Shown here: positions 19,471 to 31,243 of the stretch, one piece after another | Position numbering within the stretch: the first letter of the stretch is position 1 | Layout of the letters: the number at the start of each line of letters is the position of its first letter | DNA from: Prorocentrum cordatum | Lineage: Eukaryota > Sar > Dinophyceae > Prorocentrales > Prorocentraceae | Assembly (NCBI GenBank): GCA_963575745.1 | Contig: CAUYUJ010016493.1 | Location: forward strand, 361,001 to 425,000 | DNA: 64,000 nucleotides | Direction: 5' to 3' | The notes under the pieces: model-generated | Told to the model about the DNA's origin: nothing | What the model saw: only the letters and a program-made list of their open reading frames with translations | Database searches by the model: none | Made by a program: the position numbers and the translations under genes

Positions 19471-20090
19471 CTACCCCCCGCCAGCACTGAACAAAGGCGT
19501 CGCGATAAAAGGCATGACGTGCATTAAGGGCTTGCCCACTGGCGGCGCGGCGCACCACGTCTTCAATGTGTCCCCCCAGGCACTGCCTTGGTGAACCTGG
19601 CGACGTGCCCCTCGCCATGCTCGCGCGCTCAAGGGCGCCCGGAGCGTCTCCAACAGCAGTCGTCATGCCAGATTCCGATGTTCAGGGCCAGGCTTTGCAG
19701 GCGCTGGCCCTCGCAATTCTCGAGATGCTCAGAGGTCGCTGCGCGAGGCATGTTGTCGCTGGCCTCTGCTGGGCGGAAAAGCGCGGTGGGGCCCCCAGCG
19801 TCGTCGAGCACAACTCTGAAGTCGATGCCCTTCAAGCGCACAGGAAGGCGGATTGCCGTGCCAGAGCAAGGAATGGCGTTGCAGGCGAGTTCCGAAAGGT
19901 CTGTGCGAATGGTGGGCGCGCCGCCCGGAATCAGCGCCCAGCGATGGGAAACACCAAGCAAAGCAAAACGCGGTCGCATTCGTTGCCCAAAACGGGGTTT
20001 GTGATTAGATGGTTGGTTCTTTCTCAAGGCTGGCAGGGGTCCTGCGAAGGAACGTAGGCATCCAGCGACGATCGTCGTGATCGGCACACG
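19471..20090 (-). pseudogene. Unknown minus-strand gene remnant with frame change
   Basis: The upstream part (about 20090-19665) is protein-like: RFALLGVSHRWALIPGGAPT, then IRTDLSELACNAIPCSGTAI, then RLPVRLKGIDFRVVLDDAGG. The frame then stops, and another frame continues with SAWGDTLKTWCAAPPVGKPL and MHVMPFIATPLFSAGGG. One indel or an unseen intron near 19640 would join them. No family recognised. Confidence 0.35.
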
Positions 20091-20169
20091 CGTCCATTGG
20101 AGAAGCCCCAGCGGCTGGGACAGCAAGGAGGACTTGGTACTACATCCCGTTGCAGAGCTGGGCGACAGA

Positions 20170-21260
20170 CAGCGAGGTGTGACTAGACGAGTTGCGAATG
20201 CGGAAGAAGTGATGACGGAATGCAGGAGACACGATGTTGGAGGAAAAAGAGGGAAGTAAGATGAGACAGCAAGGAGGATGAGGAGGGAAAGAGCAATAGG
20301 AGGGAGGAACGAGGGGGACAGCAGCCCTCAGGAAGACATCCGTCCGATTCCGACTCGAACTTCGAGGACGGCGTTGACTCGGACATGCCCCGCACTTATA
20401 CAGCCTCCTCCGCCTCTTCCACCTACAATCTCTCGTTTTCCTCCTTCATCTATTCATCCCCGCCCTCTTTCCCTCGTTCTCCTCTTCTTCCTTCTCATCC
20501 TCTGGCTTCCCACCCCTCCTACCGTCCTGCCCCTCTCCTCCACCTCCGCCTCCCTTGCCTCATCTGCCTAATTATCCTCTTCCACCTTCTGCCTCGCCCT
20601 GACGTGTTGTCCTCCTCATTATCTTCAGCCATCCCTTCCTCCCTCCAGTCTGCAGAAGCCACCGTTAACTTGTGAACTACATGATGTGTAGAGCTTTGTT
20701 TTTGGCCAGCTGGAAAATCCTCCGTCCTGGTTATCTTCTTCCACCTCCACATCCTCCATCACCGCATCCTTCTCCTCATCATCCCTCCAGGCACCGAAGC
20801 CCCTAACTTGCTTGGCTCGCGCGAACTTCTGCGAGCAGGCTCCCTGCTTCTCTTTATCCCCCTATTTCCTTGCTGACCCCCCTGTGTCCTTGCTTCTCCT
20901 CCCCCTCCTCATTCTGCATACCCTCCTCCTCCTCCTCCGTTTCCTCTCCTCATCATCTTGCACATCCACCCGCCCCTTCTCCTGCACACTCGTGCCACCA
21001 TTCTACAAATACCATATGAGTGCATAGATGTAAATATACAGAACATCGTCCTCGCCACTCTGAAACTTTTTCTGAGGAGAAACAGGGGACATTGATGGCG
21101 TCAGCTCGAGTTGACATCGTGGTCCTTACAGCTGGATCTCTTGGCTGACACGGACGCCCTTCCAAACTCGCGTGACAGGAAACGCGCCTAGGGCGGAAGA
21201 GCCGAGCAGCTGATGCAAACGGAAGTCGACACTGATCGGACATCATTGCCTTGTGACCCG
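20170..21260. other. CT-rich sequence, no supported gene
   Basis: Pyrimidine-rich unique DNA with short TCC runs. Ser/Leu/Pro-rich frames only. Confidence 0.4.
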
Positions 21261-21264
21261 CTTA

Positions 21265-21606
21265 CATGGCAGATTTGACGAATCGAACCTCGTCAACAGA
21301 CCTGTCCACACCCTCCCATTTGAAGATCGGTTGCTTTTCAAATTTCAATCGCCACATCTCGATCGAGACGGACATCTGCGAGGATTTGTTCGCCATGCTC
21401 CACCACCCGTTATGGACACGGCCCAGCGCGATGGAACGATGTTTGGAAATTGTTGTTGCAGGGTCCCATCGCGATGGCATCTCCTCCAGTTCGGGCTCCC
21501 CTGTCCTGCGCTTGTCCCCCGCGTGACCGAGGTACTGCCTCGTTCCCTCGGACACGCAGCTGCAGATCAGACTGCGGGGCCCTGCGCTCAGCGCACCTGC
21601 TCCGAA
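21265..21606 (-). CDS. Coding-like ORF end, minus strand, unknown
   Basis: A balanced minus frame ends at 21262-21264. It contains LEEMPSRWDPATTISKHRSI, then ALGRVHNGWWSMANKSSQMS, then MWRLKFEKQPIFKWEGVDRS. The upstream limit is lost in Ser/Pro-rich repeats. Function unknown. Confidence 0.35.
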
Positions 21607-21639
21607 CGCGGTGCTCGTTGCGTCTTGGCGAGGCGGAGA

Positions 21640-22002
21640 AGGAAAAGAGGAGGAGGGGCGGAGGAAGAGGAGGAGGTTCGACGATCCAGGGTATGGTCTG
21701 GAGGAAGTTTTGGCAGGCGCCAGACCAGGGCCACCCGAGGTCCTTGGAGACCTCTGGAGACCCCCAGAGGCCCGGAGTGGCCTCCGGAGGAGGGGGGACC
21801 AGGTCTGAGACGGAAGACCGAAAGAGGGATGAGAGGAGGAGGAGGAGGAGGAGGAGGAGGAGGAGGAGGAGGAGGAGGAGGAGGAGGAGGAGGAGGAGGA
21901 GGAGGAGGAGGAGGAGGGAGGAGAGGGAGGAGGAGGAGGAGGAGGAGGAGGAGGAGGTGGAGGAGGTGGAGGAGGAGGGGGATTGGGAGGGTGTGGTGGA
22001 GG
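21640..22002. repeat. (GGA)n microsatellite
   Basis: A purine tract, densest at 21835-21950, leading directly into the GACCAGTGCAAACCCAAG head of composite repeat copy 6. Confidence 0.9.
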
Positions 22003-22792
22003 AGGACCAGTGCAAACCCAAGACTCATCAACGATGTTGGAACAGACCCTCCCTCGGAGCTCCCTCTTCATATGCTCCTACAAGGGTTCATCTCCACCGA
22101 GGGAACTGCCGCGTTGGGAGACAACCGTTTGAAGACCCAGAAGCATGCCAAGACACCCTTCTCGGGATTCAAACGCCACGGATGTGCCTGAATATTGCGT
22201 CTGGACGATTCTGAGTAGCGCCAGAACGCCATTCCTGGGATTTCAATTCCGCGAATCAGCGTATGTGTTTCGCCCTCACAATTCTGAATCCTTCCAGAAC
22301 GTTGGTTTTGGTACATTGGCCCTGGGAATCCGCGAAACTTGTTTGTAAATGTTTAAGACGACTGTGCGCGGCGCTCAGGCGAGAGCCACAGTTTGAAAAC
22401 GAACCGCCTTCGATCCGATAAATTCTTGCAGATGTTTACGACGAGTGTGCGCGGCGCCGAGGCGAGAGTCACAGTTTTAAAGCCAACCGCCTCCATCCGT
22501 GAAACACGTGCAGAATGTTCAGACGAATATGTGCGGCGCTAAGGCGAGAGCCACATTTTGAAAGCCGGCCGCCCTCAATCGGTGACACTCTTGCAAATTT
22601 GAACACGAATGTGCGCGGCCCTAAGGCGAGAGCCACATTTTGAAAACCACCCTCATTCTACTTGCGAATCGGTTGCCAATGTTTAGGTGCCAGGGTTTTA
22701 AATGGTGAGGAAGTCTCAGGCTAAACGCCCGGCCCGCTCTTTCGACTGGCCTCGGGGTGCGACAGGGAGGAGTCACAACAAAGGAAAATGAA
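22003..22792 (+). repeat. Composite repeat, copy 6
   Basis: Complete: head gaccagtgcaaacccaag with catcaacgatgttggaa, boxes ending about 22340, four satellite units to 22660, and tail gaggaagtctcaggctaaac with ggggtgcgacagggagg. GGA flanks both sides. Confidence 0.8.
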
Positions 22793-23242
22793 TGGAGGAG
22801 GAGGACGAGGAGGGGAAGAGGAGGTCGAGGAGGAGGAGGAGGAGGAGGAAGAGGAGGAGAAGGAGGAGGAGGAGGAGGTGCAGGAGAACGAGGAGCAGGA
22901 GAACGAGGAGAACGAGGAAAACGAGGAGACCGACGAGGATTGAAAGGGGGGGGAAGGGGGAGGTATAGGGAGGAAAGGGGGGGGAGTTGAGCGGCGGGCA
23001 GGAGAAGCGGGCAGGAGAGGAGTGAGGAGAGAGGATCAGGAGGAGCAGAGAGGAACTCAGAGGAGGAGGAGGAGGAGGAGGAGGAGGAGGAGGAGGAAGA
23101 GGAGGAGGAGGGATTCAGGAGGAGCCGAAAGGACAGCAGAGGAGAGAGGAGGGACAGAAGCAGAAGGAGAAGGAGAGGCATGAGGGGCAGAGGGGATGAG
23201 GAGGAGGAGGAGGAGGAGGAGAAGGAAGTGAAGGAGGAGGTG
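22793..23242. repeat. (GGA)n and GAGGA-rich spacer
   Basis: Purine-rich imperfect triplets shared as the flank between composite copies 6 and 7. Confidence 0.85.
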
Positions 23243-24062
23243 AAGACGCGTCAACGATGCTGCGAGAAGCCCTACCAAATTTCCTCGTCATATGTCCACA
23301 CAAGAATGTTAGTTCTCTGCGGGAACTGTCCCATATCCTCCACCTTGCCAAAACATCATCCCTGGGATGTTCAACGCCGCGGATCACGTGGATGAGGCGT
23401 CCTGACAATCCTGCGCCGTGCCAAAACACCGCCCCTGTGACCTTACCATTGCGAAGCAACGTGACTGTTGCGTTCGAACAATCCTAGACCGTGCCAGAAC
23501 ACCATTCCTGATACTTCAACCATACGAACCTTTTGAATTTTTGAAAACGTTGAATACGAATGTGCGCGGCGCAAGAGCTAGAGCCACATCTTGAACAGGA
23601 ACCGCCCTCCATCCGTGAAGCGGTTGCAACTGTTTCAGACGAGTGCACGCGGCAGGAAGGCAAGAGCCACATTTTGAAAAACGACCCACCCTCCATCCGA
23701 GAACCGCTCCACAATATTGAGACACATGCGCGCGATGCCAGGGCGAGAGGCGCGTGTTGAAAAGGACCTGCCCCCTACCCGCGAAGCCGCTGTTCGAAGC
23801 TGTGGGGCGAAGAGTGCGCGGCGCGGAGGCGGGGGCCGCCCTGCGAAATCGGCCCGCCCTCCCTCCGCGAAGCGCTTGCAGCCTCTCCGGGGCCGAAGGC
23901 GCGCGGCGCCTCCGGTGAGAGCCGCAGTTTGACCACGAGCCGCCCTTGGCCCGTGGAGCGGCCGCGAACTTTTCCGCGCGTCTCGGGCCGCCTCGGGCGA
24001 CGGCGCCCCGTGCCCGCCCTGCCCGCACGCCTGCGGGGTGCGACGGGGAGGAGCGATCCTTT
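23243..24062 (+). repeat. Composite repeat, copy 7
   Basis: Head cgtcaacgatgctgcgag at 23245, two boxes to about 23530, five satellite units of increasing GC content to about 23960, and a tail ending ggggtgcgacggggagg at about 24050. Confidence 0.75.
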
Positions 24063-24530
24063 AGGAGAAGGGATGGAGGGAAGGGGTGGGAGGGAAGACG
24101 GAGGAGCAGAGGAGGCGGAGGAGGAGGAGGAGGAGGAGGAGGAGGAGGAGGAGGAGGAGGAGGCAGAGGAGGCGGAGGAGGAGGGGGCGGCGGAGCAGGA
24201 GGAGGAGGAGGCGGAGGAGGAGGAGGAGGAGGAGGAGGAGGAGGAGGCGGAGGAGGCGGAGGAGGAGGAGGAGGCGGCGGAGCAGGAGGAGGAGGAGGAG
24301 GCGGAGGAGGACGTCGGCACCTTTTGATTTTAGAGGCCTCCCCGGCGGCTCCGGCAGGCCCGTGGCCACGGCTGGACGCAACTCGGAACGTCGCCACGAT
24401 GGACCCGAGGAGGAGTCCGGGCACCGATGCTGAACGGATCCTGGATCCTGGTCCGGGGGAGCAGGAGGAGGAGTTAAGAGGAGGAGGGGGAGGGGAAGGA
24501 GGAGGAGGAGGAGGAGGAGGAGAATAGCCA
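24063..24530. repeat. (GGA)n tracts with a unique island
   Basis: GGA/GCGGAGG triplets at 24110-24310 and 24455-24525. The island at 24330-24450 contains the gtggccacggctggacg dispersed core shared with 470 and 29035. It could contain an exon but reads acceptably on both strands. Confidence 0.7.
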
Positions 24531-24649
24531 GGCCCACTTGCAATATCATCGGCCCTGGTTGGGTCCTCGATTTGAAAAGACAGCGCCGCGCCTCCACTCC
24601 GGTCCCTCCCGCCGCCCCCGTCTCCCATCCCTGCCTCTGCCCTCCACCG

Positions 24650-25400
24650 CACCCCTTTTGGTATACCTGTCACACGTTTCGTGGCCCTGTAGTGGGAGCT
24701 CCACCGAAGGCCCCAGTCGCACAGTCTGCATGACGTACCTGGACACATTTCGGCACGCCCCTCACTCGCTTCGTGGCCCCGTATGGAGCTCCGCCGAAGG
24801 CCCCAGCTGCATAGTCCTCATGGCACACCCGCTCCCGATTCGGCACACCCCTCACACGTTTGGTGGCCCCGTAGGGAGCTCCACCGCGGATCTGGGCGGT
24901 ACAGTTCGCATGGCGTACCCGCATCGGATTCCGTGGCCCCGAAAGGAGCTCCACCGACGGCCCCAGTGGCGCAGTCCGCATGGCGCACCTGCACCCGATT
25001 CGGCACACCCCATCACACGCCTCGTGGCTCCATATGGAATTCAACCGAAGATCCGAGCGGCACGGTCCCCACGGCGGATCCGCACCCGTTTCGGCACACC
25101 CCTTCACACGCTCCGTGGCCCCATGAAGAGCTCCACCTGGCGCACCCGCACCCGATTCGGCACACCCCTCTCACGATCCGTGGCCCCGTACGGAGCTCCA
25201 CCGGAGCTCCCCCAGCGGATGCGTTCGCCTGGCACCGCCGCACCCGCGTCGGCGTGCCCCTCACGCGCTGCGCGGCCCCACGGGGAGTTCCGCCGAAGGC
25301 CTCGGCAGCGCAGACCGCATGGCGTGCCTGCACCCCATTCGGCGCACCCCTCGTATGCTTCGGCCACCATGCAGTTGGGGCGCTGAAGAAGGAACCCTTC
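24650..25400. repeat. ~90-bp tandem array
   Basis: Eight or nine units built on gtggccccgtatggagctcc, then accgaaggccccag, then gattcggcacacccctcac. Spacing of the ggagctc box is 90, 90, 70, 90, 91, 66 and 92 bp, so full units alternate with units about 22 bp shorter. Single units in reverse orientation lie at 26795-26955. Frames over it are repeat translations. Confidence 0.8.
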
Positions 25401-25625
25401 TCGTTTGGGAGGGGCTCCGTGTTCCTCAATCGTTTCGCAGCTTGCCTCCTGTTTTCCGTAGGTTTTCGATGGGAAATCGAAGTTGAAGTCATGGAAAAAA
25501 AAAGGCCTCTTTCCTAATTTAGGGTTTCTTAGGTCAACGCCCCGACTGTAGGGAGTTCCACCGAAGGCCCCAGTCACCAGGGGCGCCCGCGCGGGGCACC
25601 CAGCCGTGCCAGCTCCCAAAAGGGG

Positions 25626-26790
25626 CTAGACCACCGAAGGCACTCCCCTGGACCCCGCCGCTGCCGCCCAGGCCGAGGCCGACGATTGCCCGGCTTGCTC
25701 CACTGAGGTCTGCGGCGTAACCTGGGGCAGCCCCGCGGGGCACCCTCCAGGCCGTGCCGCCCTCTGGAGAGGGCAGACCACGAAAGCCACTCCCTCAGGA
25801 GCCAGTGGCGGCGGGAGCCACCAGGCGTCCGGCGCGCCACCCGCGAGCACTGGCTCAGAGGCGTTGGCAGGCCTCCAGCTCACGGCCTCCGGCATCTGCC
25901 GAAGCTGCTCGCCGAGCCGAGGCTCGTAGTCAGCCGCCTGGCGGAGGAGGCCGTCGGCAACCGCGAAGACCTCCTCCTTGGCCGACCTCCGAGGCCGCAG
26001 CTCCACCAGCAGCAGGCGCCGCCACCGCGAGCGCCGCGTCCAGCTCCGCCGCCGCCTTCGCCCGAGGACGCCTGGGCCCGCGCCGCCGCTGCGCGGCACC
26101 GCTGGCGTGGCCGTCGCTCACGAGGCCGCACCCCGCGGCTCCAGCAGCTCCTCCAGCTCCTCGAGCTGGGTCCGCCGCCCCCGCTGCCGCCGCCCCGCCA
26201 GGGGCGCCCGCGAGGGCCAGCACCGCATCCGCAGGCGCGCCCGTCGCAGCGGCCGAGCCAGAGCCCGAACCGCCCGCGCCAGCAGCAGCCACCTCCGCGA
26301 GGTCCATGCTCTCGCCTCCACTCCTAAGTCGACGCGGCCCGCGGACGGGCAGGCTGTCGGCCCAGGAGTCGTCGATGGTCCCGTCGCTGTCGTCGAAGCC
26401 GTCGACCATCGGAGCGTCGCCGCCAGAGCCCCCCTCCGCAGGGGCAGGCATGCCGGCGCAACCGGCTCCAGGAACAGCATCACGAGCAGCACGGCGGCCT
26501 TCAGCGAGACGAGCGCGGCGCCGACGCCGCCGTTCCCGCTTCGCATCCGATGCTCCATCTTTGCGGCCAGCCGCCCCAGCGCTGGCGGCCGCAGGCGGCG
26601 GCGGGGGTGCCGCGGCCCGAAGGGCCACCGAAGCCGCGCCCCGCGCCACTGCAGCCACCGTTCGCCGTGGCGCCTTGGCCTCGACGGCCGCGCGGGCCGC
26701 GGCGGCCACCAGGGCCGCCCCATCCACCCCAGCTGTCGCCCCGCTAGCCGCGCGCAGACCAGCCATCCCGAGAAGAACGCCAGCCGGCGG
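25626..26790 (-). pseudogene. GC-rich minus-strand gene-like block with one frame change
   Basis: The upstream part (to about 26000) reads LLGMAGLRAASGATAGVDGA, then Ala-rich helix, a basic RRRRRRARLAEGRRAARD segment, then an acidic MVDGFDDSDGTIDDSWADSL. Near 25990 a +1 change leads into a second frame with AKEEVFAVADGLLRQAADYE and APDAWWLPPPLAPEGVAFVV, which stops at 25626. The basic/acidic blocks and intact flanks argue for real coding on this strand; the plus frame is Pro/Arg/Ala only. Its 5' side runs into inverted units of the 90-bp repeat. Family unknown. Confidence 0.4.
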
Positions 26791-27019
26791 TATGCGAATG
26801 CAGCCTCTGGGGCCGTCGGTGGAGCTCCCTATGGGGCAACGAAACGTGCGCGGGGTGTGCCAAAGCGAAGTGGGTGGCGCATGCGAACGCAGCCACTGGT
26901 GGAGCTCCCTATGGGGCCACGATGCGTGTGCGGGGTGTGCCAAAGGGAGGGGGGTGACTGGAGTGCCGAGCTGGTTGACACGCGGCGGGCAGAGGCAAGG
27001 GTGGGAGGAGAGAGGAGCG

Positions 27020-27172
27020 GGAGGAGGAGGAGGAGGAGGAGGAGAGAAGAGGAGAAGGAGGAGGAGGAGGAGGAGGAGGAGGAGGAGGAGGAGAAGAGAG
27101 GAAAGGAGAGGAGAGGAGAGGGGAGGAGAGCAGAGCAGAGGAGGGCAGAGGAGAGGAGAGGAGACGACGACG
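27020..27172. repeat. (GGA)n / GGAGAGGA tract
   Basis: A purine microsatellite. The stretch 27180-27480 after it is unique with plus (KFELGGEAFLPSWVVVYWP) and minus readings of equal weight. Confidence 0.85.
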
Positions 27173-27489
27173 CGGGGCACAGTTTCTTCAAAACGAGGAC
27201 CCATCACCACAGGATGGTGTGGAAGTATGTGGAATCCTGGAGTTTGTGTTTGTTTGGTTGTCTCCCTGGGCGCCTTTGATAACAGGAATCCCCCGCGATC
27301 CTCGAGGTCCGAGTGCCGCGGCAGTGGTTCTGCCACACCATGCTGGTGGCAGCAGCCACGAGGGGCTGCACGCAGTGTTCGCCACGATGGCCAAAGTTTG
27401 AGCTGGGCGGCGAGGCGTTCTTGCCATCCTGGGTGGTCGTGTACTGGCCAAGGGGGGCGAGAGGAGAGAGTCGAAGAAGAAGAAGAAGA

Positions 27490-27660
27490 AGAATATACGA
27501 GCCAGCATAAGCTGGACCCCCATTGGCGCCGGCGCCTCTGGCGCCGCCACTGGCGCCCTCCGCGCGCCGGGGAGGGGGGTGCAGCGCAGATCCAAGAAAT
27601 CCGCGCGGGCCATCGAACGCTTGTGCATATACGCCGTGTGATCTTCCTCCTAGAGAGGGG
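27490..27660. repeat. Foldback element copy 3 (left arm truncated)
   Basis: The right arm and loop are conserved (gcagatccaagaaatccgcg, then cttcctcctagagag), but the left arm is reduced to agctggaccccc. It is flanked on the left by (GAA)n. Confidence 0.55.
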
Positions 27661-27869
27661 AGGGGGCGGAGAGAGGGAGGGGAGGGCAATCTAGGTCTGC
27701 TCGCGCCGTATCTGACATCCTGCCCCTCCCGCTCATCCCTTCTCATTCCCGCTCATCCCTTCCCATTCTCCCTCTGTCTGCCGACGGGTGTCCTAGCGGG
27801 ATCCGGATCCCAAGAATGACTTCATCGCGTGATGCGCAATCAGAAAGGGGACTGGTGTAAATTTGGGAG

Positions 27870-28520
27870 GAGGCCGAGGAGGAGGAGGAGGTAGCAGATG
27901 AGCATGAGGGTGAGCATGAGGAAGAGGATAATGAGGAAGGCGGAGGAGGAGGAGGAGGAGGAGGAGGAGGAGGAGGAGGAGGAGGAGCAGCAGCAGGAGC
28001 AGGAGTAGGAGGGGCGGGAGGAACATGAGGTCCAGGAGATGGCGGTGGAGGGGCAAGGATGGGGCGACAATGACGAGTAATGAATCGGACCCAGAAGTGT
28101 GACTCGCGTTGGGGCGAGAGCGCCATGCTGAACAGCGGGAGCAACGCGCCGATGCAGCAGCAGGAACACCATGAGCAGCGCTGCAGCAGGAGCACCATGT
28201 TGAGAGTCAGAACCGCTACGATTGGAAATAACCCGTCTGGAGCAGGAATTCCGCGTGTGCAGGCGGGGTTCGCGCGGAGATGCGGGGCCACGACGGGACA
28301 GGTGTCAGGGGAGAGGCAAGCAGCATTCGCATTGAGCGATATTGCAGGAGGCGCGGGGGGAGGACGGGGAGAAGGACTGTGAGGAGGAGAGCGGAGGAGA
28401 AAGAGAGGTAGGAGCAGGATGATTTTCGATCGGGCAGGAAGGGGGGAAGGATGGAGGAAAGAGGAGGAGGAGGAGGAGGAGGAGGAAGAGGAGGAGGAGG
28501 AGGAGGAGGAGGGGAAGGAG
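27870..28520. repeat. (GGA)n tracts with interspersed unique DNA
   Basis: GGA triplets at 27870-27995 and 28455-28525. Between them there is unique DNA with a cagcagcagga-type run at 28140-28195. No gene supported. Confidence 0.6.
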
Positions 28521-28719
28521 GAGGGAGTGGTGGTGGTGGTCGCGGCGTAAGGGAAACAAGTCCCGAACAGAGCAACACGCACCACGAGCGGTGCTGCAGC
28601 ATCCCCTGTGCACAGGCCCCTCCCAGAGCATCAGCCAGACAAATCGGGTTTGCATCCTCGTGCCTTGCTGGCACTGCCACTACCACCGCCACATCGCTCG
28701 GCTCTGCGCCCGCACGGAG

Positions 28720-28802
28720 GCTCGAAGGCGCTCGTGGCGGGGACCACGTACCGGCTGGTGCTGTACGTGCGGAATCCCACGGAGCCGCTTGTTTCAGAGG
28801 AG
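28720..28802 (+). CDS. Candidate exon, class D of repeated-domain protein
   Basis: A plus frame reads SKALVAGTTYRLVLYVRNPT then EPLVSEE before a donor-like GTCGAG. The L.AG..YR..L.V.NP pattern matches the island at 45865 (LEAGYLITFRLSTINPA). The acceptor (cgcacggag) is weak and the start is therefore uncertain. An extracellular beta-sandwich strand pair is the likely structure, by inference only. Confidence 0.45.
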
Positions 28803-29004
28803 GTCGAGTTCGCGGTTTGAGGTTTTCGGGCGGTCTCGTCGGTTCCTGGTGGCTTTCCAGCTTCGGGATGCTCTCCCGCAGCTGCGCCTCGTCGAGAGCG
28901 TTCTGCGGGGGCCCGGGTCGGCCCGGACGGCCGCCGGAGGCCCGAGCCATGACCCGAACGCCGGGCGACCGACGAACGTCAGAGGAGGGCGAGTGGAGAC
29001 AGCG

Positions 29005-29345
29005 GTAGTTGGCCTTCGGGAGGCCCCCTCGTCGCCACGGCTGGGCGCAGCTCGAGGTTGGTGCGTTTGGACTCCGAGAGGGGTCCGGGGACCGACTTCG
29101 AGCCGTCGTTGTCTCGAGTCGCCCCGCTCCGATGTTTCCCATGGGAGCGCGCGGGGTGCGCAAGCCTCGGGCGGATTCTCATTCTCAGTTCCAGCGCCCG
29201 TTCCTGCAGAGGCCGCTCTCTGAAAGCAGGTGCTGTGCACAGTGGAGGCCCATTCCAAGAAACACCCTGCTCGCCTCCTGGGTGCCCTGGGTGCCTTGTG
29301 GCTCGAGGGTCTTGCGATGGAGAGCGTGACGCTCTCACACCAAAA
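29005..29345. repeat. Two short dispersed repeats
   Basis: 29010-29100 carries the gtcgccacggctgggcgcag core shared with 470 and 24370. 29236-29345 (cagtggaggcccattccaag, then tgccctgggtgcc, then ttgcgatggagagcgtg) matches 44478-44590 downstream of the LINE and may derive from a LINE 3' end. Confidence 0.6.
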
Positions 29346-29439
29346 GCCAATGGACATCCCGTGGTCTCAGGCTCGGGTTTCTCGTGGAAGGTTTCTCGTG
29401 GTCGGGCCCCCACTGTGTTCCCAGATCCCCACCTGCTTC

Positions 29440-29705
29440 CTCCTCATCCTTTTCTTCCTCCCCCTCCTCCCTCCTCCTTCCTGCCTCCTCTCCTCACTCC
29501 TCCTCCTCCTCCTCCTCCTCCTCCTCCTCCTCCTCCTCCTCCTCCTCCTCCTCCTCCTCTTCCTCCTCCTCCTCCTCCTCTTCTCCTCTCATCCTCCTCC
29601 CTCCCCCCTCACTCCTCCTCCTCCTCCTCCTCCTCCTCCTCCTCCTCCTCCTCCCCTCCTCCTCTCCTCCTCCTCCTCCTCCTCCTCCTCCTGTTCCTCC
29701 GCCTG
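29440..29705. repeat. (TCC)n microsatellite
   Basis: A long pyrimidine tract. 29710-30300 after it is CT-rich with no supported gene. Confidence 0.9.
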
Positions 29706-30327
29706 TCTCCCCCATCATCCATCTCGTTTCCTATTCGGCATCCCCTTTCTTTCAAGACTGATGTTGGGGGTTCCCAGACACAAAACAGAACCGTTAAACG
29801 CCGCTGCTTCGCGGCAGCTTCCAACCAGTCTCTGTGGAACATTCACGCCGCTTTTTCGCGCCACCCTGGCGTGGCCCACTCTTGATACTCGATGCAAGGG
29901 CCGATCTGATTTGCTTTCCACTCGCGCAAGTTAACACTGGCTCACCCTTCCGCTCCCCCTCCACTCCCTCGTCCCACACACACCCCTCATCCTGATCTCC
30001 CCTCCTCCATCATTCATCAGTATGTCTCCCTTTTCCTCGTGCTTCTCATCAACAACATCCCCATCGTTCCTCCCTCTCCTTCCAATCCCATTCCCTCCTT
30101 CTCCTCCATTCCACCCATCATCAGTCCGACTCCTCCTTATCACCCTTGACCCCCCTCATGAGTTTCCGATTCGGTCCTGCACATCGTCTTTCCCCTCTTT
30201 CTTGCTCACTCGCCATCCTTATGGGCTCATTCTCCTCCTCTTCATCGTTCTTTCCTCCCTGCTCCTTGGTATCCTGACCTTCCCTCCTCCTCCACCTCCT
30301 CCTCCAACTCCTCGCCAGGAGCCTCAG

Positions 30328-30387
30328 CCGGCGGCAAGCTGGCGCGTGCACACGTACAAGACCTCGGCGAGCGGGGAGGGGCATCGG
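30328..30387 (+). CDS. Candidate exon, class E of repeated-domain protein
   Basis: A 60-bp island after an acceptor-like GCCTCAG and a CT-rich stretch, before GTGTCGG. It encodes PAASWRVHTYKTSASGEGHR. The W.V....S.S core resembles WTVTHGSAEGS (53190) and WTVYAQLLDLT (54619). It lies downstream of the class D island at 28720, the expected order. Confidence 0.35.
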
Positions 30388-31019
30388 GTGTCGGGAGGGG
30401 GCACGGGCGAGAGGGGAGGCGATGTGGCCGAAGGACGAGAAGGAGGGGGGATTGCTTGTTGTGTCTCATATGCTCTGGATGTCTCTTGGAGGCTAGTGTG
30501 GATTCCAGGGGGTCGTCCTGTTTCTCCTCCGCCTCCTCATATTCCACCCCTCCCCCATGCACCTCACCCTTCAATATTACGTCTCTTGCTCATCCTCAGT
30601 ATCCATTCGCCTTCCTCCTCCTCCAGCTCCTTATGGATGTGGAGGGTGGAGGAGGGGCGGATGAGTATGTGGAAGCCAGTGGGGGTCGTGGGGGAGGAGG
30701 ATGCGGATGAGGGGGGCGAGGAACGTATGAGCAGAGGAGGGACAGGAATAGGATGGAGAGGAGAAGAGTCAGAGGAGAGCGGGGAAGAGTTGGTGGGGAG
30801 TGGAGAGGGGGAGCGGAGGCAAAAAAGGAGAAGGACCGCAGGAGGAGGCGGAGGCGAGCAGGAGCGGAGTGGAGGAGATTCCTCCTAGTCCGTCTCGCCC
30901 ACCTCCCCCATATCCACGCCTACCCCTCCCTGCCCCATTTCTCCTCCCCCTCCCCACCTGGCTCCCAACTCCTCCCGCTCCTCGTCCTCCCCCGCTCCCG
31001 CTCCACGTCCTCCTCCTTC

Positions 31020-31116
31020 TCCTCCTCCTCCTCCTCCTCCTCCTCCTCCTCCTCCTCCTCTCCTCCTTCTCCTCCTCCTCCTCCTCCTTCTCCTCCTCCT
31101 CCCCCTCCTCCTCCTC
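31020..31116. repeat. (TCC)n tract upstream of candidate exon
   Basis: A pyrimidine tract that directly precedes the exon-like island at 31117. Confidence 0.88.
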
Positions 31117-31243
31117 CTCGCCCGTCTGGAGGCGACCACGGACGAGACCCTCCCGCTCGACCTGGCGCATTTGGACGACTTCGAGGTCCACGCGCGCACC
31201 ACGACGTGGCTGGTGGACAACCTGGCTGGGGAGCGCCACAGGG
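31117..31243 (+). CDS. Candidate exon, class E-like
   Basis: The third plus frame, hidden under two low-complexity frames, reads RLEATTDETLPLDLAHLDDF then EVHARTTTWLVDNLAGERH. The F.VHA.....L...L pattern fits class E. As at 11507 it is enclosed by (TCC)n upstream and (GGA)n downstream, then a composite-repeat head. Exact splice borders are unclear. Confidence 0.35.

Noticed and set aside
25754-27694. 646-codon plus-strand frame
   Set aside because: Pro/Arg/Ala-only composition and it ends in GGA repeats; the minus strand gives the protein-like reading for 25.6-26.8 kb.
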